64,000 nucleotides of DNA from Elgaria multicarinata webbii (Eukaryota > Chordata > Lepidosauria > Squamata > Anguidae), in assembly GCF_023053635.1 (NCBI RefSeq), contig NC_086172.1:121743681-121807680 (forward strand), in the 5' to 3' direction. Shown here piece after piece: positions 1-12,699 of this stretch (positions are counted from its first letter, which is position 1; the number at the start of each line of letters is the position of its first letter). Both the position numbers and the translations under genes were made by a program. The notes beneath the pieces are model-generated. The model had not been told where the DNA came from. It made no database searches and was given only the letters and a program-made list of their open reading frames with translations.

Positions 1-3000
1 CTTCATAGTGCACAATGTGAACTATACTAAAATTTATTTTATGTTGCCATCCAGTCCCAATGCCTCTACCTCACTTTTCATTCCCATCCCCTTTTATTGG
101 TGTAATTTTGTTAAAAACCAGGGGGGGTTAATACATTGATTAATACATTAATCAATGTATTAATTTTAAAAATACAAAAATATTATTAGCAGAAGACCAT
201 AGGCACTGAATTGGACTAAACTCAAACAACCTGTCAGGGTGCAATCCCATGCAAGTTTAGACAGAAAAGGCCTACAAATCCAACCACGTAAAAATTGTAT
301 GACTTAAGTATACAAGGAATTGCACCCTCAGTGTCAGTTGACAAAAGTTCAAAAATGCTGCAGCTATATTTAAAAAAATATTTTCAAACAGTCACACAAA
401 TGCAGAACAGTTTGCTTCAGCAGATTTTCATTTACAAAAGCAATTTTAAGCTCCTGCCCACTACACTAATTAAGTATGTTATAGTGGGCAATCCTCCTTA
501 GAACCCTGAGAGAAAATACTCATAGGTCCCTAGGAGTTTTATAGAAACAACAACAATCCAAGGACAGTAAGAATGCCTGGAACTTATGAGAATGCAAAGC
601 TTGATGAACCAGCCAATGAAGTGCTTTACAAAATAGGATAAGCTGTTATTCTTAAAAGTATACGCTCATAACTTATTTATAATACTCTGCTCATTAACTC
701 AAGTTTCAAAATAGAAGTGGGGCAGTTCCCTCACATACCAGGCTGAAAAGCAACTCAATCTCTTCTAAAGCCTATACCTCCAGATTAATAGATATGCTTT
801 GGTATGAAGCTATAGCAGCTACAAAAAAAGTTGAAAAGTTTTTATTTTGCAGTCCTTTGTTATTCCAACAACATCAAACAGCAATATTAAAAGTATTTTC
901 CCTGTCAGCTTGATTCTGCACCCTGCCCCACCCCAAGGAAAGCCTCAGTTCCCTTTTTGGGGGAGGAAACTTAGGGTACCTTCAGCATGAGGGGAAAAGA
1001 GGGCTTGCCTTTCTCCTGGATGCTTCAATGCCTTCTGTCTGCCCACCCAACTACCATTTTGCTGGCCACCTCAGACACATCTGCCTGACCCACAACAGCT
1101 GTCTCTCACCTCTCCAAGCCCAGGAATGCTGAGAGAACTGTGCCCACTTGCTCCCACCCAGGTTGGGGAAGATGCCAGGCTCTTTTCTCTCCCCCACTAT
1201 GCCTGAGCCAACTCCAACCATTTCCCTGAACTCACCTCAGAAGCAGCTTATATTGCAGCTGGGGTAGCATTGAGACCAAGGCCACAGCTGTCCTGCGTCA
1301 CTTCCAGCCCAGCAGTATTTACCTCCGGCCAGGCTAATCACAGTATGGTGCAGATGCTGTGAAGAGCCCCAACACCCCCTTTCCCTCCCGCTCCCAAATA
1401 CTCATAGCAGAAGTACACATGTATTGGATAAATATCACAGCATGAAGCAGTCATTTTATGAACCAGTTACTTGTACAGCATGATGGGTGTACATGGCACT
1501 TTTTAGAGCTTTGCAATGAAGAATAGACAGATCCCTGCCCGCAATCTAAAATAGACAATGGCTTGATTCAGAGGTCATGAAACCCAATGTTCAAATCATT
1601 ATTTGGACACCACTGCAAAAATGGAAGGGAGAATAAAATCCATGAGTGAAGGAAAGCACATGAGCCCACAGCACAAATTCGTGGGATATGAATTAAGCCA
1701 ATGGGGGAGGGGAAAACAATAGAGGAAGGGGAGGGAAAGATAAGGGTAGCGAGGGATGAATGTGTATAATTGCAGTTAGACGTACTCAGTTGGTGGCTAC
1801 TTTTGAATCAAAATTTGGATCACTGCCAGTGTTGTCATTATTTCCCAAGTTACTACTGTTCTGTTGCAGCCAAGGAAAGACTACCTTCAAGATTTCATTT
1901 AGAAGCAAAACCTTAGATAAATATTTAATCCAGCTTTCCATGCCAATTGTGCAGCTACCAAGCACTTCCAAAGCACGTTCAGCTTTGATTTATTTGTTGT
2001 TGTTGTTGTTGTAAAAAGTACATATCTATGTACCTATCTCATTTTATACTTAACAATCACTCTGTGAAGTCTTTCAGGCAAAAAACTAGTAATTTTCTTT
2101 GGGCCACCCAGCAAGCGTGCTAGCAGTGAGTTGAAGTTAGGGTCTGCTAAACATTCATGACCCAGTGCATCCTACTGTTCTCAGTGCTATATACTTCTAC
2201 CGCACTCTTATATCAAACTTCAGTGCAAAGTTTCAATTGTCAATCTATGCTACAGCTCAGTCACAGCATCTCAGATAAGTACTTTTGAGAAAATCTACTT
2301 TTGAGTACAAAATGATACTCAAAAAATTCTTTTAAGTCTAGAACTGCATAATGACTATTTGTGTTAAATTGCAGTGTGAACCAAAGACTATTTACCTGGA
2401 AGTATCTTGCTGCAATCCTATGCACACCTACTTAGGAGGAAGCTCACCTTTCTCCTTCTGAATAACAACAGAACCTAAAAGCTAACAGCTGCAATTCCAC
2501 ATTGTACAACAGTATGTCAATTTATCAATATTTTTCTGAGAAAATATAAATAATGTGAGCGCTCCAACAGTGCAATCTTATGCTTACTTAGAAGCAAATC
2601 CCATTGTGTCCAATCGGGCTTACTCCCAGGTAGGTCTGCATACAATTATTGGGGCATGATGCAGTGGGATTTGCTTCTGAGTAAACATTTATAGGATTGT
2701 GCTGAAAAAATAGATGGTATACACTTATTGCAAACTTTCAAGAATATTATTCAGAATGGTGCATTCAAAAAACTATAGTGTAACCCAAGAACATTTGATC
2801 TATCAAGGCAATGAGAGTCAGATATGATTTCAATAATCATGGTGAGGACGCAGTTTGTTGTGTGTCATCCGAACCTGTAAGTCATGGCTTACTGGACAGG
2901 AAAACCAATAAGCCTACAACAGCCCATGGGTTAAATATTTTAACTTTGTTTTATAATACGGTACAACTCCAGGGAAGACGTTCCTTATGAAGAGATGCCT

Positions 3001-4300
3001 AAAGAATGAATGTTTCTACCATTTTCAAACGCAAGCTAACCCTGTTTCACACAACATGAATGCAAATAAGGGCAACTCTACTATGAGACAGATCTACTTG
3101 CTTCTATAAATTTAAGCAGCAGCCAGTAAATACAATCCCAGAAGTAAGCAGACACAGAAAGTCAGGACTCCTGTACCTTTAAAGTTATGCTGCATGACAA
3201 GCTATACCTGCCAAAACTCACTCTTATACACTATTGAATGTGCAAAAGGTGCAGTAGTCCTTTTTGCATCTCATCATGCATTATGCTACTCTGCTTATTT
3301 AAGGTTCCCACCACTTATTTTTAATCATATCCTCTTAACAAAAGAGATATGCATTACACCTGCATTCAGGAACAGCCAGACTTTCAGGCTTACTTTAGCC
3401 AACCAGCCCAATATGAAGGCCTTTAAAACAAAGACTTTAGAGGAGGTCCATAGTGTAATGGAAATCTGCTTTCTAGGAATATCCTTGTTTAGCTTCCAAA
3501 ATGTAATAAATCCATGGATATTGATGGCACTGTTTAAATTTTAAAAAAGAAAGAAAAAAGAAAATACTATGCTTAAAAAGGAAGCATCTTATCTAAGGCT
3601 GGCAAAACCTGAAACAAGGCAAAGTATTATTGTCAACATTCACAGAGTATAGCAGCATGAAAGAAAATCTCAGTTCAGATGCTCAAATACTGTATGTCGG
3701 GAACTATTGTTGGAGACAGGCCAATATAACTAAAAACAATCCTGGGCTCTTGCTACCCTAGTGACTTAAAGCCAATACAGGAAAGTCTCAAGAACCACTA
3801 TGAATCCTTCCTACCCACAAAACAGATAAACTAAAGTAAATATCAAGAATGCTCACTGGAAACAATCTGAAGATCCATCGTCTTTCCAGTCCCCAGGGGC
3901 CATCATTCCTGCCTCTCTACTATTCCTCATAATATCTCCCGCCCAATGTGGTTTATATGTTTTCTTTATTTAAGAGACTTCTAAACCAACGTTCGAAGTA
4001 TATTTTCCCCGGAGAACATAATAAATAAGATGAACATAAAAATCAACATTTAAAATAATAAAACAAAAAAAGCAGCATACACCGTTTGATTTCTATTCCT
4101 GTGACCTATTCCATTCCCTCTCAAACTCCACTCCTTGTATTGTTTGTAGCTCTTTTGTAACTTGCATTGATTTCAATTGAGCCCAGTCATGTCAACTGGC
4201 ATTCGCAGCTCCCATTATTTCAGAGGACTCCCATTGTTCGCAATGGGCATTCATTCTTGTCATTTGTTTTAGTGCGTTCCCTACAAACCCCTTTCTCCCA
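1..4300. other. AT-rich intergenic or intronic stretch, no gene recognised
   Basis: Frames are short and broken on both strands, and none resembles a protein I know. The stretch contains one palindromic MITE-like element (2568-2703) and scattered fragments of the same family near 240 and 2410. By synteny it could be an intron of a minus-strand neighbour such as CKAP5, but no exon shows. Confidence 0.5.
2568..2703. repeat. Palindromic MITE-like element (GCAATCCTAT family)
   Basis: The ends are inverted repeats: CAGTGCAATCTTATG on the left and the complement of AGCACAATCCTATAA on the right. The interior words AGAAGCAAATCCCA and TGGGATTTGCTTCT are also inverted. This structure is widespread in reptile DNA. 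Confidence 0.7.
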
Positions 4301-5220
4301 GATGGCACTGCTCACGGCTACCTACACAACGCCCAGGACAGCGCTACCATCAACGTTCCTCTTCTCCTGCAACAGGACTTGTAAGAGGAGGATACCCAGA
4401 GCTCTCAAGACGCCGTTTCGCGCCCTCCTCCCGACAGAGCCACATTCCCGCAATTGCTGCAGCTTGGAGTCAGTTGACATCGACAACGCCAGCAGAACTG
4501 ATCGGCTGGTGACGACTGCCAGCCAGGCCAAGAGCCGCTCCCCAGCACCGCTTGGCCAGTCGACATGGGAGCCAGGTGCAGCAGAGCAGCAGGCCGCTCC
4601 CCCAGCATTGTTTATGCCAATCGCCCACCCCGACTGGCCTTCACTCTGGGGTTTAAGGCCTCGCGGCAGCGGCGACAACACCACAGCCGTCGCCGCCCTG
4701 TCCTACAGCGGGCGCCGAACGTCGTCTTACCTAGGTTGAGCTAGGCCGGACTCTTCCCTACCCAGCAACGGCGGCTCGGCTTAGCAGCAGGAGCGGCCGG
4801 GTAGCTGCATCTCCGACCGGCAGGGAAGGAGGCACCTCCTCCAAGGGCGGGGCGCAGCGCGTTGCAGCCGGCGACACCAACCCCCGCCTCCCACCGCACC
4901 TGAGAGAAGGGCCTTCCCCGGGCCATGTGACAAACAAAGACAGGGATCCCTGCCCTGGACAGAACATGCGCGCACCCCTCCCCTCCCCCAATCAGAAGAG
5001 TAGCCTTATTCGGAGCCCTCCTACACTTTGCGGGAGGCAAGGCAGGGGGAAGAGCTGTCTTTGGGGACGCTTCCTCCCCCTCCCCAGCAAGTGGTCTACT
5101 AGTTCTCGTGCCTGATGTTCTGATCAGTTGCTCCAGCGATGCCCCCCTTACAAAGGGGCTTTTACACCCGCAGGCCAACAAGAGGCCTGGCCAAGAATGT
5201 CATTGGTCGACTGCCTGCTA
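4300..5220. promoter_or_regulatory. CpG island 1, candidate promoter / non-coding first exon
   Basis: GC- and CpG-rich against an AT-rich background, densest at about 4660-4880. It has a GC box (GGGCGGGGC near 4850) and CCAAT boxes at 4617 (+), 4988 (+) and 5202 (ATTGG). A strong minus-strand donor CCTAG|GTAAGA sits at 4729-4730. No open frame resembles a known protein. It may be a promoter of the next minus-strand gene (CKAP5 by mammalian synteny); that link is inference. Confidence 0.55.
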
Positions 5221-5407
5221 AGACATTTCTAAGCGACAATAGGCAGAGTGCACCTACAGGCTAGCGCCTGAAGATGCAAGGCTTTCACAGCTGATTCAAA
5301 GCCAGTCTCGCTGACCTGCGAGGCAAAGCGCTGGACGGTATGTACAATGGATCCCATTTTGCTTATGCATAGAATAAAACACGTGGGGGAAAGTGTCCCA
5401 AACTAGA

Positions 5408-5590
5408 ATTCATACAGGAAGCTGCCTTTACTGAGATGGTCCATTGGTCCATCTAGCTCAGTGTTGTCCACACTGACTAGCAGCTGCTCTCCTTTCTTTA
5501 CCTGCCCTACTTGATGCCATGTACTGAATTTGAGACCTTCTGCATGGAAAGCATATGCTCTACCACTGGCACAGTAAATGTTCTGGTACA
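5408..5590 (+). repeat. Dispersed SINE-like repeat (GGAAGCTGCC type)
   Basis: Contains GGAAGCTGCCTTTACTGAG and CCATCTAGCTCAGTGTTG, the same element as the copy at about 56.03-56.19 kb. Abundant type in squamate DNA; I do not assign a formal family name. Confidence 0.6.
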
Positions 5591-5833
5591 GCATTTCACC
5601 ACTGCTGTGCTAAGCCAAGACTAACAACACAGCATCAGTTACACCAACTGACTTGGTCTCTGCAGTCTTAGATTTCCACAGTTATGCCTCTCTCACAGGA
5701 ATTGACAACTTATGAGTTACCAAGCAATTGGAAGTGCAACACCTTGCCTCAAGTTTCCGTTCCATTCAAGAGACTCCTTTAACTGAACCAAGACTTTATT
5801 ACATTTCTATACCACCCAATAACCAAAGCTCTC

Positions 5834-6290
5834 TTGCAGCACTACTTTATAACACCAACTTTAAAATCACTTCATTGGCTGCCAGTTAGTTTCCGGGCAA
5901 AGTATAAAGTGTTGGTTATTACCTTTAAAGCCCTACATGGTTTGGGTCCAGGTTATCTGCAGGGTCGCCTTCTCCCATACAATCTGCCACACACAGTTTA
6001 CTCCAGTCAGCCACAACCAGGCTGACAACCCTTTTCTTCTGCCGCCCCCCAGACTGTGGAATGGCCTGCCAGAGGAGATTCATCAACTTAATGCTCTTTC
6101 CAAGTTTAAGAAAGCCATAAAGACTGGCAGGCCTACCCAGGTGAATTTTAAACCTAAGAATTTTAAGATGATGTTATTTTAATATTGTATTGGGTTTATA
6201 TGCTCTTTAAACTAGTTTTATGTATTATATTGTATTTAATGTTGTTCCCCAGAGGGAGAGGCGGGTAAGAAATAAATGATGATGATGTGA
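5834..6290 (+). repeat. L2-like LINE 3' fragment
   Basis: Broken frames encode LHWLPVSFRAKYKVLVITFK and LWNGLPEEI, the conserved C-terminal part of L2/CR1-clade reverse transcriptase ORFs. They are followed by a 3' UTR ending near GAGGCGGGTAAGAAATAAAT. 5'-truncated and decayed. Confidence 0.75.
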
Positions 6291-7169
6291 TCTAGACAAG
6301 ATTTATTTGATATACAAAGCTTGATTTTACTTTTAGAAACCCCAAGCCTCACAGAGATATAATGAAAGGCTAACACTGTTCTACTAAAATGCATTCTACC
6401 TACAAAAGCAAAGCAAAGATAAAATTCTGCAGCATGCAGTGTGCATGTTCAATTTCATAATTTTTAGCAGTAACAGAAAACAGAATATAGCAATTAATTT
6501 ACTGGAAGAAGAACTGAATAAGCTCTATTCTTTAAAGTCCAAAAGCTTGCAGTACCCTACAGCAAGTGTGCAGCACCTCAGTTGTTGTTGTGTTTTTTGG
6601 AGGGGTGGGGGAGGGGTTGGATTAAAAACATAATCAAGAGGGGGGAAATGGGAATTGCATACTAATGTGTCCAACCGTAGTAGTTATCCATACTTCTGAA
6701 ATTCTTTCAAGTTATCTGTAACCAATGTTCTTTAAAATTTACCAAGTGGAAACGAAGTTAACATATCAATATCAAGAAAAATTGGAAGAAACATCAGCAC
6801 TGCAAAGGTATTTAACAAGCACACAATTCTACACAACTGGCTTTCATTCATTTTGCTGGACTTCTCTAGATTATACTCATCTTTGTTACTTGTAACAGTG
6901 CAGTCTTTTACATATCTAATCAAGTGTCAGCCCCACTGAGTTTTATAGTGGTTATTCCCAGTAAGTACAAGCAAGATTGGAGTATCCCACCCTCTCCTCT
7001 CCCCCTAGCATTCCTGCTTTTCTCCCTCTCAGACCTCTCTTGTGACCTCAAAAGAAAAGCTTTCCAGAGCAGGTGGGAGGAATAATCAATGACTGGATCC
7101 TCTCCATGCACGAGATCTGCATCATGCTATGGCACCCCAGATGCTATGTAGGGGACATAGGATTACTCT

Positions 7170-7280
7170 CCAAGTGTTTTAGGATGCAATCCCATAACTG
7201 GGATCCCATAACCTGGGAGTAAATCATATTGAGTTCATTGGGGCTTACTTCTGAATAAACATGTATAGATTTGCACCATT
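7170..7280. repeat. Degraded GCAATCCTAT-family MITE
   Basis: AGGATGCAATCCCATAAC at one end and TGTATAGATTTGCACC at the other, with GGGGCTTACTTCTGA inside, match the palindromic element at 2568-2703 in diverged form. Confidence 0.5.
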
Positions 7281-8539
7281 AAAGGACATTAAATGTACTG
7301 TAACTTTTGGGAGAGGGAATGTCTACATCAGTGAGTGTTCTTCTCACTATTAATACTAAGAGCAAATAATCCAATATTCAAAGCCAATGTTATTCTTAAA
7401 CAAAAAGAGAAAATACAATTCATTTGACTTTGTGTGTGGGAAAACTCAGAGCAAACATGCATGATTAAAGTGATGACGCCTGCCCTTGAAAAACAGTAAA
7501 TGGAATAACTGTGACCTAGTTTTAGTTTGATGCAGAAAAATATTCCAGCACATATTCACTAAGTTTTTGAGTCATACAGTATCAAAGCTTCTGCACTGTA
7601 TTTTCAACCTCTCATTAAAGTACAGCCACATTCAAATGAAATGTTTTCAGTAATTGGTAGCCTATTAAGCAGTAGAAGTCTAGTATAGTATCTATACCTA
7701 AAGATCAAATTGAATGCCTCAGGTGTAGATCCACAAAGCTACTCCTGATCTCAGTTATTCCTAAATGATAGGTAAGGAACCCACCAGTATATTTCAGGAA
7801 TCTTGTATAATTACCACCGGGCTGCAAAGAAGTTGCTGTTAGGAATAATGCAGCCCATGAATCTACAGTAGCAATATACAGTTAAAATATCAAAGACATT
7901 TTGAAGCTGTTTCATGTTCTAGAGAGTGTTAAGGAATAAGTGTGTTCTAATATAATAGCTCCATTATGTTCTATGGACTTTCCAAGTTCTGGAATAAAAG
8001 GCACTTAGCAATAATGAAAGCAGCTTTTAGAACAAGGAAGGTACCAAGGGAAAGGACCTAAGCAGATATAACATTTCAATAGCTTATCCTCAGCTCAGCA
8101 GCTACCAATATTTAAACTCACCTCTCACTGTACAAAAGGACCCTTGTCTTTTCTGGTCAAGGGAAATCAAGTGAACAACTTTCAGTATATTTGAGGAACA
8201 TTTTCAGATATCTTATACTCTGAATACTTTGACTTAAGGAGCTCAAGGTCTCCATTGTATTAAGCAACCTTCCCACCCACCCCACCTGGGTTGGGATCAG
8301 TTAACCAGGTTACTCAGGTTAGCCTCTGTGAGGAGGATGGTGGACTAGATGGACTTGTGTCTGATCCAGCAGCACTTTCATATTGGGTACAATCCAGCTG
8401 TCTACTAATACAGAGACTAATGCAAGAGAATGACTGTGCCAGCCCTTATCATAGAGGGCACCCAATGTCTGGGAATGTTTTAATTACAGTAAGCTTTTCA
8501 TAGCAATATAGCCAACACCATTCTAAGACAAGAAATTCA

Positions 8540-9500
8540 TAGAAAAGCTACTGAATTAATGTCCCACCAGAAAGAAAATCCCTCCCTGAAAAGGTCCTGT
8601 TTCTTCTGCACTCTAATGCATACCAGGGACAGCTCCAAGTGTTTGGGAGCCCTTGACAACTTGCTGTCCAATAGACTCCTGCCCTTTTTCTTGCTAGCTT
8701 TGCCACTTTCTTCTCCTTCCCTGGTGAAAGGATGGGCAGTGGAAGCTGTTGCTTGCCACCACTATCAAACACGCACCTGAGCAGGTAGAAGGTGAATACC
8801 TGCTGTTAGCAGCAGTCAGAAGACAAATGAGCGAGCAATTCGAGGATGTGGTAGCCGCTGCCTGACATTTCTACTCACTCACTACTCCGCCAAACAGCAA
8901 TGGTGACCAAGAACATCAACTGCGGTTGCTTGATCTGTCCTCTCCTTTTTAACAGTGGCTGCTGTGTTGTTACTAGCAACCATCACAGCTTGCAAGAGAG
9001 CAGATTGCAGCAACTTTCCCTCTTGCAGCTCGGGCAGAGAAGAGGGAGGAGGTGTCACTGCAGTGATATACCTGATACCGCACACTTCTGAGTGATTAAT
9101 GTGCATTAATGCACACATCGGCTTCTCCATCAGAAAAGCAGAAGAAAGTCCTTGTTGAGGATTGTTCACATTCCGCCATTGATACATATGCTCATGCTTA
9201 CTAGGAAGAGGCATTGCTTGCTTGTCCGCTCTCAGCAGCAGAGGCAGCTGTTCCTAGCAGTCATCACTGTTCACTGGCTGGCAGGTGAACAAACGGGCTG
9301 TGGCTCCCTCTGCATTAGGGGTCAGCACATTCAGGCAACTAATGAGGCTTCAGGAAGGCCCAGGGCTGCCCCACAACTTGCCCTTAGAAGTATCCATCAT
9401 GCCCTCTTCCGACCCTGGGCAGCAGCAGCAAGGATTTCAACCCCGACTCCCCTCCACCCATTCCTCTAGCAAGGTGCGTAGATGGGTTCCATTTCCTCCA
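8540..9500. other. Unassigned, moderately GC-rich, internally repetitive stretch
   Basis: No known protein in any frame. Similar words recur, for example AGCAGAAGAAAGTC near 9131 and 9505 and GCAATGGTGAC in opposite orientations near 8900 and 9580, suggesting an old duplicated or foldback repeat leading into CpG island 2. Nature unknown. Confidence 0.35.
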
Positions 9501-10600
9501 CCAGAGAAGCAGAAGAAAGTCGCAGGTCCCAAGAGAAACATGGTAGACGAGCGGAGGGTGCTATGTCTTGTCACCATTGCCACTCGTTCACTCACTCGCT
9601 GTCCCTGACAGGCGAGCAACAATGTTGGCAAGAAGTAGCAGCTCTCTTCTTCTGCTCAATCACACGTCTTCTCTCTTTCGGCAACGCTTCCTACCTGCTC
9701 GGTAGTCGATGGGCGCTAAGCAGCGGTTTCCACTGCCCGCCTCTGACCGGGAGAAGTGGCAGGTGCGACCGACCGAAGGAAAGGAGGGAGTTCCCTGCAC
9801 AGCAAATTGCTAAGGGCCCCTCAAACCCTGTCGCCGCCCACGAAAGAAGGGAGCGGGAGTGGAAAGTAAATGGGCCTAATCCCGGGCAGGCAGCAGTGGC
9901 TACGTCTACAGTGAGTGGCGGTAGGCCTTTGGCCGTAGCCCGCCACCGCCGTTTCCTCGCGCCATCACACCCACACGATTGGCATTTACGTCAACAGTAG
10001 CTGGGCGGACTTATGCTCCCGAACAGCAACTGGGGAACCAGGATGGAAGTACGAATTTGTCGGACCCCGACTGTCTCACAACAACGGCCTTTCTACACGC
10101 TCCGCACCCACGTCGCCCTCGCCAACCTCTTCCCACACCAGCGAAGGTAATCGTTCACAAAGGGAGGAACACTTACCTAGGCCAAGTCTGGCCAGGCGGT
10201 AAGGTAAACCTTGGGCCGCTCCTCAGCAGGGTTTGAAATCACCAACGCAGGCCACACCTCCCAATATCCTTGTCTGTCATTGGTTGCTGCTATGCCCGCC
10301 CCCTTTCCCAATCGAGAACTTTATTGGGCAATTTGAATCCGGCAGCTGCGGGTGCGTTCCTATGGGAGCGAGTTTCAACGCCCGCCCAAGAGAGCCCCTG
10401 TCTCTCGTCCGTTTGTTCCCTCAGCAACCTCGGCCGCTTTGAGCAGGTGCTTCGGGCCTCAGAGGCAGCCTCGTTAATGCTTACCGGAAGTTCTCGTGCC
10501 CCAGCCGCTTTCTGTTTCGGTGTCTAGCGGAGAAAGCAGGAAGGGGCTGAGGAGGTTGGCAAGGCGAAACCCGGGCAGTGTTTCATTTCTAAAATGAGAA
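9500..10600. promoter_or_regulatory. CpG island 2 with clustered CCAAT boxes
   Basis: CpG-rich block. Four CCAAT/ATTGG boxes lie at 10261, 10279, 10308 and 10323, with a GC-rich CCCGCCCCC between them. TTTGAA elements at 10232 and 10332 resemble the CHR of cell-cycle promoters, and a CRE-like TTACGTCA lies near 9987. A minus-strand donor CCTAG|GTAAGT at 10175-10176 sits about 85 bp downstream of the boxes in that orientation. This is the best promoter candidate in the window. The served gene is not identified; CKAP5 is favoured by synteny. Confidence 0.6.
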
Positions 10601-11416
10601 CTCAGAAGAGACTCTTCCCCCCTCCTTCTTCCTGACAGTTTTGTAGGCTTTTAACTGCCACGTCACAGGCACAAATTCCAGTGGTGTGGTGTTTTCTGAC
10701 ATGGAGATGGCATAATAGAAAGGGGGGAAACCACTTCTCGCTTTTCTGTCTGTTAATGACACAAACGTCGGGAGGGGGAGGAGTTGAGTGGTGCTTCATT
10801 GTTACCCCTGTGATAAGGGCAAGGTACTCCTTTATAATTTAATTTTCACCATTTACAACATACAGCCTTCAACATTTTACAGATGAAAAAAGGAACTTTC
10901 GGTGCACTAGATAGGAGCTCATGGGCATGGCCAGGTTAACTATGGCGGCGGGGGTGGGGGTTGTCAACAAAATTCAGACCATAAACATTTCATCAGCAGA
11001 AGCCAGTACACTGCATCCAAATCGGGGGAAAAACACTTGGTGAGAACGTAGGTACTAAGTTTGCAATTTTATGCACGTATAGACAGAAAAAAAGTCCCCC
11101 AATTCCCAGCATTTCCCAGCCAGCCTAAACATGCACAGGATTTCTGTAAGCACGCATAAGATTGTGTCTTAAGCCAATTTAAATAAATATTGTTCAAATG
11201 GTGGATGTGGTTTCAGAAAGGATTGCGTGATGGTGGTGGTGGTGGTGGTGGGCAGAGGGTGGGGGAGGGAATGAATGTTCAGGGGGCTTGGATAGGGCTC
11301 TGCATGTCCTGGGTCCCAATGGGATATTCAGTGTATCCATCCTGTTTTGCAATGTGTCAAATGATTCTGTTTTAAATGGATATTGCTGTTACGTTTTTAA
11401 AATTGTCTATATTTGT

Positions 11417-11505
11417 TTTTAATGTTTATTGTTTTTATCTTTTGTAAACTGCCCAGAGAGCTTCAGCTATGGGGCGGTACATAAATGTAATAAATAAATA
11501 AATTT
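11417..11505 (+). repeat. L2-like LINE 3' tail
   Basis: TGTAAACTGCCCAGAGAGCT and GGGGCGGTACATAAATGTAA, then a short (TAAA)n tail. Recurs, in both orientations, at 43.68, 46.00 and 58.00 kb. Confidence 0.7.
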
Positions 11506-11999
11506 CATGTCTCCAGATATTTGCCTCACATTTTGTTTAATGATAATGAAAATACTAGCTAATTAGACAGTCAGAAAGACAATACATGATTAGGAAAATA
11601 ATTCCAAATTTTTACCACCTTGTGTGAATAAGAAAAGGTAATTAAATTGTGATAACTGATACATAACATATCTTAAATGTCTGAATACACTTAAGCATTG
11701 CTGGGGGGATAGTGAAGTGACATTTTAGGCAGCAGAAATTCACATTTTAGAGAAATGGAGTTTCCCCCTGCTCTGCTCTAAAACCTACAAGTCATTTCTA
11801 ATTCGCATTAGTTATTGTGAGAACAAAATATAACCTGTTTATGATATTTATTCCCAAATTAATTATCCCCAAGAGAATATTTCTGAACAACATAATCTTA
11901 GTATTGGGATACATTGTCTGCATGAATCCACTCTACACATGTTTACTCAGAAAGTTCCACTTTGTTTAATGGGGCTTACTTCCCAACATTAAGTACATA

Positions 12000-12330
12000 A
12001 GGAGCCTATCTAGTTCAGCATTCTGTTTACATATTAGCCAACCACCTACCTGTGGGAAACTCACAAGTAGAACATGAATGCAACAGCACCCCTCCTACTT
12101 AAGTTCTCCACCCATGAGTTCTAGTATTGAGAGAGGGAGGGAAATGTTTCCCTATTCACTATCTCCATACCATGCATAGTTTTGTACATCTTTCTCCCCT
12201 TACTTGCCTTTTTTCTAAGCTAAACAATCCCAGATATTATTGTAACCTCTCCTCAGAGTGGAGCTGGTCCAGCCCATTTATAATTTTGGTTGCCCTTTTC
12301 TATTCTTTCCCATGTAAGTGTGCATAGGAT
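12000..12330 (-). repeat. CR1 LINE 3' fragment
   Basis: The minus strand carries the diverged CR1 C-terminal coding region and 3' UTR, with the same order of words as the clearer copy at about 32.29-32.65 kb (CATGCATAGTTTTGTACA, CTTACTTGCC). Confidence 0.6.
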
Positions 12331-12699
12331 TGCTGCCTCAGTTTGTTTTCCTTATCAATTTTAGTTCATAACTTTCTCTAGATCCAAAGCTCAAGTCGAT
12401 TCACAGAAACTCTCATTGGTTCAGACTCTCATGGGGCTCAGCCCAGCTGTCTTTCCTTCCCTCTCTGCAATCCTCCGTTCACTTCTCCCTTAATACAGCT
12501 GCTGTTTCATGCACGCAAGCACACATGCAAAACAAACCCAAGTTGTTTTGAGCAAAGGAATAAATGGAAAAGAAGAAAGTGACTAGAGTAGAGTATCGAA
12601 GAGTCGTCGTCCCCACACGCCAAATTATGGGTGGACAGAAAAGAAAGGAGAGGACATTGGTGAGTCAATGTAGCCAAACGGAAGAGATGATTTTGTAAA

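Noticed and set aside
4167-4739. 190-codon open frame on the plus strand across CpG island 1
   Set aside because: It resembles no protein I know, and long frames arise easily in GC-rich DNA. The opposite strand also has a 120-codon frame and a good splice donor, which fits a non-coding promoter region better.
9482-10000. 172-codon open frame on the plus strand in CpG island 2
   Set aside because: Low-complexity Arg/Ser/Pro composition, no domain, and it overlaps the CpG-rich promoter-like block; treated as a chance frame.
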